In this document: piece after piece, positions 58,875-64,000 of the stretch
Numbering within the stretch: position 1 is the first letter of the stretch
How the letters are laid out: every line of letters begins with the position of its first letter
Assembly (NCBI GenBank): GCA_037962975.1
Contig: CM075669.1
Span: 250,641,351 to 250,705,350 of the forward strand
Reading direction: 5' to 3'
Origin: Clitoria ternatea
Taxonomy: Eukaryota; Streptophyta; Magnoliopsida; Fabales; Fabaceae
Length of the DNA stretch: 64,000 nucleotides
Program-made: the position numbers and the translations under genes
The notes under the pieces: generated by a model
What the model saw: the letters and a program-made list of their open reading frames with translations, nothing else
Databases searched by the model: none
What the model was told of the DNA's origin: nothing

Positions 58875-59881
58875 GGGGGCGTATTCATGTATAAAACCTA
58901 AAAAAAAAAACTCTTATATTTGAAAGTCAAGTTACATTAAACACTAAGTGAAGTATGATAGATAGGAAAATATATAAGTATATATAAAATATTCACTTTT
59001 TTATATTTTGAAACCAAGGTGGAGCAATTCCAAATAATATAAGTAAGGTTAAAAGTATAAAGTTTTTAATTCTTTTGAAGACCCAAAATTTTAAATAATG
59101 AAAATGAGTGTTAATATATAAACATGTATAGCATAGGTAAAACCATGCACAAGCATGTAATTTTAAAACTATTATACTTTTTAAGTTAGAGCAAGATAAA
59201 GTTTGTTTATTAAGATAGTTGATATAAGATAATTGGATAATTGAAAAGATACAAATACATGTGTATAAAAGTACATAATTCAAAACTCTTATATTCTTAG
59301 GGGGTGTTTAGTTCGCAGTTGAGGAAACGGAGTTGGAAAAATGAAAAAATTTAAAGGTTGATATTGACCTTTCACACCATTCGAGACAATCAAAACTTCG
59401 TTTAACCATAGGATAAAATTTCTCCTATAAGCCAATGGAGTTTTGTTGGCAAACCTCCGTTTGGGGTGTTGTACCAAACATGCTCTTAATTTAAATTCAA
59501 TAAGTAACTAATTTTGTGGTAAAAATATAATTTACTATTCTCAAATAGCATAGTCTTAAATTATGGGTTGATTTATGAATATCATAAAAAAGAATGAAAC
59601 ATTTTTAAATCAAAAGAATAATTTTACCAAATTTTTAAAAAATCAGAAAGTGGTATAAAAATTTCTTTTCTCAAGGACTGTTAGGGAGTAGGTACACCCT
59701 GCATACTGTTTTTGTGAAAATCATAGAAAATTCATTTCTTGTTCAAAATTCATAAAACTTACGCCCGAAGAAAGCTAACTTTTCAAACTTTATTATTATG
59801 TGTGGATTTAGGGGAAATAATTTATATTTCCCATCAAAATGTTTTTTCTTTGAACAATTTCTATTAGGGAATCCTTCAGGG
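57527..59881. other. Unclassified sequence; no gene recognised
   Basis: 57527-58450 is less AT-rich than its surroundings and may be part of an unrecognised repeat; a 68-residue minus frame (57735-57529) shows no known motif. 58450-59290 is AT-rich with a TA run. 59290-59488 (GGGGGTGTTTAGTTCG ... ACCAAACATGCTC) looks like a small MITE with poor inverted ends. Confidence 0.4.
58832..58872. repeat. (TA)n microsatellite, about 40 bp
   Basis: Uninterrupted TA alternation followed by a short G run. Confidence 0.95.
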
Positions 59882-60599
59882 TCAGGCAACAAAAACACAA
59901 AGGATTCTCAAAAAGAATTGCAAAAATAAATGTCTCAAGGCATTGCATACAAAATTAAAATTTTTGTTTTAGAGTTTACCTCTTGTAGAGCAAAATGAGT
60001 TCCTTAATCAAACCAATTGTAGGTCCATCCTTAGGAGTCCACACGAGCACTCCCACCAGAAACTGAATTTCTGAATGCTAGTACGGGAGTTCAGAGAGTA
60101 ATCTTAATTTTTGAGCAGCAACCTATGAGCATCTCATGCTCTATATATAGGCTTAGGTCTTAACCTAATGAGCTTTTATTAAACATTGGGCTCCTGACTC
60201 ATTCTAAATGAGTTAGGCACAATAGTTTTATTTTTAGTCCAACTAAAATAAAACTATCTTCTGGTGGGCTTACTCTATGTTGTGACCCTATATGTAAAAT
60301 ATCCGGTTATATTAATAATAAACTATTTTATTATTAATATAAAATAATAGCGGCATCTAGCAATACATCATTATGTCTAAATATTATTTATCATTGACAT
60401 GACCGATAAGTGATAATTATTTTATATATTTATTCCTTTTGTCACGATATCTAATTGGGCCCAAGGCATGGTCGTCGTCATTCTTTTATGGCCCAATTCA
60501 TTTTACTTGATATCAGAGTAGACTTTACAAAATAAATATCTAATATTTATTCTTCACAACATGGTCATGCATTTCGTTAGTCTCACTTCTTGCGCTTTT

Positions 60600-60631
<32 letters not shown>

Positions 60632-61192
60632 ACTTCATTATCAGTCACCCAGGAGTATTTAGCCTTGTAAGTTGTCATATAGGAGAGACAAATCTCATCT
60701 ACATCACTCACATCCCTCTGTATAATTTGTTCATTGTCTAATCACAATCTTTATGGTCATCTTATTACAGATGACGTTTGATTATATTAAAACAACAAAC
60801 TCCTTATGTAGGAATCTTAGTGACTTCAAGTCGAAGGACTATATACCATTATCACATTGAGAACCATTTATGACACTCATGTAACGATCCATGCAATGTT
60901 CTCATTGTGGGTTTGTCCAGTACAACATTACTCTTAATGTGTACCCCTATGAAAACTTGATATCATATATATCCATGATTTGTAAGATCAAATCATCAGT
61001 ATATTCACACACTAGTCTTAATATATTTACATGTCCCTATGTAAATACTTGATTAGGGACATTTTAGAAATAGTTCTCATAGGACCTATTATTCCAGGAT
61101 AAATAGTTTTAAACAATCTTAAAAATGAAAATACTTATTTTATTAATAAGTTAAAATTGATACATTAATAGCTCATAGTGCATACACCAACA
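59882..61192 (-). mobile_element. Minus-oriented LTR copy L2 (about 1.3 kb), partner of L1
   Basis: Collinear with 36769-38052, ending CTCATAGTGCATACACCAACA. On the minus strand it begins TGTTGGTGTATGCACTATG. It differs from L1 at about 60588-60675, where organelle-type rRNA sequence replaces the stretch found in L1 at about 37484-37522. No coding content; borders are approximate on the left. Confidence 0.65.
60590..60667 (-). rRNA. Fragment of organelle/bacterial-type 23S rRNA inserted in LTR copy L2
   Basis: On the minus strand it reads AAGGCTAAATACTCCTGGGT, a middle with GATAATGAAGTAGTACCGTG, then AGGGAAAGGTGAAAAGAACC. This follows the conserved 23S rRNA region known from E. coli and chloroplasts, where the middle is usually ACCGATAGCGAA; the changes here are transitions. 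It is a nuclear insertion of plastid or mitochondrial DNA, not a gene. Which organelle donated it cannot be settled by eye. Confidence 0.85.
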
Positions 61193-61729
61193 ATTTCAAC
61201 ATGCAGATTTCTGTCAACAACATTGAAATTTAGGGTTCCTTCAAACTTTTTTAGATAAAAATATATAATGTTTAAAAGATCATGCAAGGAATGGTTGAAA
61301 ACTTTAGGATGTCTAAAACATAATACATATTTTTAAACCCTAGAAATATAGCCATATGTAACATTTATACCTTAGAACATTATATTGTTCCATTCTAGGT
61401 AGGGTTTCTTGTGAAATTCATATAAAATCAAATACAAGTCCAAAATCAATGACTTTTATGACCAAATGCTCTACCTGTATAGTATTATAATATGTCTAAA
61501 ATTCATGAAAATATTCATAAAAAATCATACTCAAAAGTATCACACAAATAGAGGCTCAAAAATTTTAACCTAGTAACATGTTCATTAACCAAGTATACAT
61601 TGATCATACAACATCCTTTTTAAACCATTTTTTAGAAATCACTAATCATCCTTTCCATAAAGATATTAAGTTCATAAAAAAGGTTTAGTTCTTGTCCAGA
61701 AAGAAGGTTTCATGAGCTAGTATGGTGAT
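61193..61729. other. AT-rich spacer; no gene recognised
   Basis: AT-rich DNA between LTR copy L2 and the next LTR start. No coding sense or repeat structure was noticed. Confidence 0.5.
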
Positions 61730-61899
61730 TGTAACACCCTGATTTTAGAGGGAAAATTTTCACGAATTAGTTAAAGGATAACCTGGATCCATAATAAAAT
61801 CACTCCCTTATATGAAGATAAGAGAGCTGGCCCTATGGCCAAGAAGAAAAGACAGGGAAGGCAAAGGAATTAAAACCATTCACACGAAAGCACCGACAG

Positions 61900-62070
61900 C
61901 GCCTGAGCGAACCACAATACAGCGTCCACTCGCTCAAGCGAGATCCAAATCCGCTTGAGCGAGACCGACTAACTCGCTCGGGCGAACCACCATTCGCTTA
62001 AGCGAAACCGAATACGAAAGCCTTCCCAAACAACATACTCGCTGAGCGAGGAATCACTCGCTGAAGCGAG
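61900..62070. repeat. Cluster of CGCT...AGCG palindromes
   Basis: At least six near-palindromes within about 170 bp: CGCTCAAGCG, CGCTTGAGCG, CGCTCGGGCG, CGCTTAAGCG, CGCTGAGCG and CGCTGAAGCG, most flanked by A or G to give TCGCTNNAGCGA-like words. Confidence 0.85.
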
Positions 62071-63925
62071 AAGTCACTCGGCATTCAATCACTCGGAAAA
62101 CCGAGACATTCATTCACTCGGTAAACGATTAGGTCCAGTCGGAATTCATGCCTAAGTCCTCTCGGAATTTAATATCTTAGTCCACTCAGCATCATGGGGT
62201 TCCGCCACTCGGGAACTACCCCAACAGTCACCTCACTCGGCAACCCATAACTTAGTCTCTCAATTTTTATCCACAGAGTCAACATAAAGATCCACTCGGG
62301 AAATGAAGGGTATCTCACTCGGATTCCATAAGACCCCTTACTCGGGTTAATACCCAACCAAACACCACTCGGTGTATTTCACCACAATTTATTCAGGAAT
62401 GTACTTCACACTCATCACTCTGCATCCTATTCATAAACCATCTCATTCTCTGAGTGGTATTTCATTCGGTAACTAATATCATTGCCGACCAATACTCATT
62501 CGGCCTCACACTCGGCATTTATGCCTATTCTCACTCAGAGAATCTAGGGATCTTCCTTCACTCGGAAGGAGTTTCCCCAATCATACTTCTCTCGGTTTAT
62601 TCATCATTTCTCACTCGGAGAACACCTCAACATTCATCACTGAGAAATAAATTCCTTAAACAATTCCACTCGGAATTATCCGAACTCCTCCACACTTAGA
62701 GGATTCCACCAAGTTAGATCACTTGGTCATTTGAAATGTTTAACCATTCTGAAACTACTAGATCAAGTTCCACTCGGAATACATAAACCATTCCCCACTC
62801 GGGATTTACCCATGTTTTCTATTCGAAAAAGGCTACACACATAGCCTTACACGGAAGGAGATCAAGCCTACATACTCGGAATAAACATAAGCCTCAACAT
62901 AAAGACCAGTTCTCACCATACTATCCCACTCGGAATTTATCAACTTAGCATCATTCATACAACATCACTTCCTAGTCGGTGAGAAGCATCAAATCAACAT
63001 AAATCACTCATATATATATATATTCTCTAATTCCAAATCCGACTACTATTACAGCAATACACTTCCACCGATTCCTAACCATGTTATCAACATAACGTAT
63101 ATGTATATACACAAGCATACACTCGGATTCTTATCTTTATACTTTCCATTCACCAACATATTCAATCGGTATGCATATAATACCATCACTCGAAGTATAT
63201 ATATATTAACATGCACTCGGATCCCAATACATATATTTCATATTCATGATTATGTTCATCCACTCGGATTCTATACATATATATTTGTATTCATTATACA
63301 ACATTAATATTATGAGCCGGCCAAGGCTTTAGTACATCAAATGTACTTGGAATATAACATTATATACACAGCCATTATCATATACACCCAACACTCAGGT
63401 TTAAGACCACCACATCATCCAAACCGACCTGCATACACTAAAAAATAGTGTAGGGGTGAGCATTACATATTAAATGACAGATATTGGCTCGGATTAATCA
63501 TGGAATCTGTATTACAATTATACATATATATCATCAGTCATTCAACATACACTGCCATTCAACATAAGCAATCACAAACATCTTCCGATCGGGTTTCTTA
63601 CCCATTTCACTCGGCTATCAAGCCTAATTCACTTTTCTACCAGGATACTGATCCACTCGGATTTCCCTCACTCCGAGCCCTGCTCAAGGAGTGTGCCTGA
63701 GCCCAGCTTCAGGACTTAGCCATATTCCATGGAATGTCATCTGATTGCCGATCGGTATATATACATGCTACAAGCATTCCAGTGGCAAATCGGATGCATA
63801 TGGTCACATTCACTCGGAGTCCAACTCCAATGCACTCGGCATCTGCCTTGGGTCCAACCCAAGGACTTCCATTAAGCATCATATGCTCATGCTCCAAGCA
63901 TGGCCTCGAGTCCAACTCGGAGGTC
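62065..63925. repeat. Dispersed CACTCGG motif array
   Basis: More than 30 copies of CACTCGG or one-base variants (for example CACTCGGAATT, CACTCGGGA, ATTCGG) in about 1.86 kb, at irregular spacings of roughly 20-100 bp with unlike sequence between. All seen copies have the same orientation. Confidence 0.85.
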
Positions 63926-64000
63926 TTTTAGGATTAATCTCAGAATCCTCAACAACGTCCCACGCTTAGTGCTCTAGGCACTGCCCGAGTCCCACCTGGG

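Larger units (their letters stand above)
61730..64000 (+). repeat. Start of a long Ty3/gypsy-type LTR, running off the window
   Basis: Begins TGTAACACCCTGATTTT, the same kind of start as the Tekay LTRs (TGTAACAC). At least 2271 bp are present. No protein domain occurs in it; the short ORFs inside are chance. Internally it carries a palindrome cluster (61900-62070) and the dispersed CACTCGG motif. Orientation is inferred from the terminal sequence only. Confidence 0.55.

Noticed and set aside
59291..59488. MITE with GGGTGTTTAGTT ends
   Set aside because: Ends match poorly and no target duplication is clear; left as a possibility in the spacer entry.
60590..60667. Functional rRNA gene
   Set aside because: About 78 bp only, with changes at conserved sites, embedded in an LTR copy.
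62065..63925. CRISPR-like array
   Set aside because: Plant nuclear DNA, repeats only seven bases long, spacers of very uneven length.

Overview
The window is plant nuclear DNA: AT-rich, with GT-AG introns and dense nested LTR retrotransposons. A phaseoloid legume is my best guess, from the SIRE1/Sirevirus-like copia with an extra ORF after pol and the style of the gypsy elements; that is inference, not proof. Two host genes are visible. At 1-4538 (+) is the 3' part of an amino acid permease (AAP family). At 46518-54324 (-) is a complete eight-exon auxilin-like J-domain gene of 943 residues, which should help uncoat clathrin vesicles. I see no functional link between them. Nearly everything else is mobile DNA.

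Layout. 1-4538 permease, with a fold-back repeat and an AT microsatellite in its 2.6-kb first intron. 5700-31000 decayed Sirevirus-like copia element (plus strand), split by three insertions: a 10.8-kb Tekay-type chromovirus with 3.1-kb LTRs (7100-17934, target duplication ATCTT); a LTR-like block (18720-20633); and a minus-strand LTR element, here called X (23741-30294, target duplication CCTTC), which itself holds a second LTR-like block (28230-30250). X has unusual TAATG...CATTA termini and shares its leader and gag start with the next element. 31000-38805 second Ty3/gypsy element (plus strand), lacking a recognisable 5' LTR and interrupted near its 3' end by a minus-oriented LTR copy (L1). 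38806-44339 3' half of a Tat-lineage gypsy element, with a second RNase H, integrase, a 133-bp tandem array and an antisense ORF before its LTR. 44340-46517 AT-rich spacer. 46518-54324 auxilin-like gene, whose 2.7-kb first intron holds a 1057-bp hAT element with intact 20-bp inverted ends and 8-bp target duplications. 56168-57526 truncated minus-strand copia (LTR plus RNase H). 59882-61192 second minus-oriented LTR copy (L2), carrying about 78 bp of organelle-type 23S rRNA. 61730-64000 start of another long gypsy-type LTR, packed with CGCT/AGCG palindromes and then more than 30 irregularly spaced copies of CACTCGG; it runs off the window.

None of the transposon coding regions is intact. I found no convincing new biological system. 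The most worthwhile oddities are the X/gypsy partner pair with non-canonical LTR ends, the rRNA fragment inside an LTR copy, the CACTCGG array, and the internally deleted hAT in the auxilin intron. Splice sites and repeat borders were read by eye; no search or alignment program was run.
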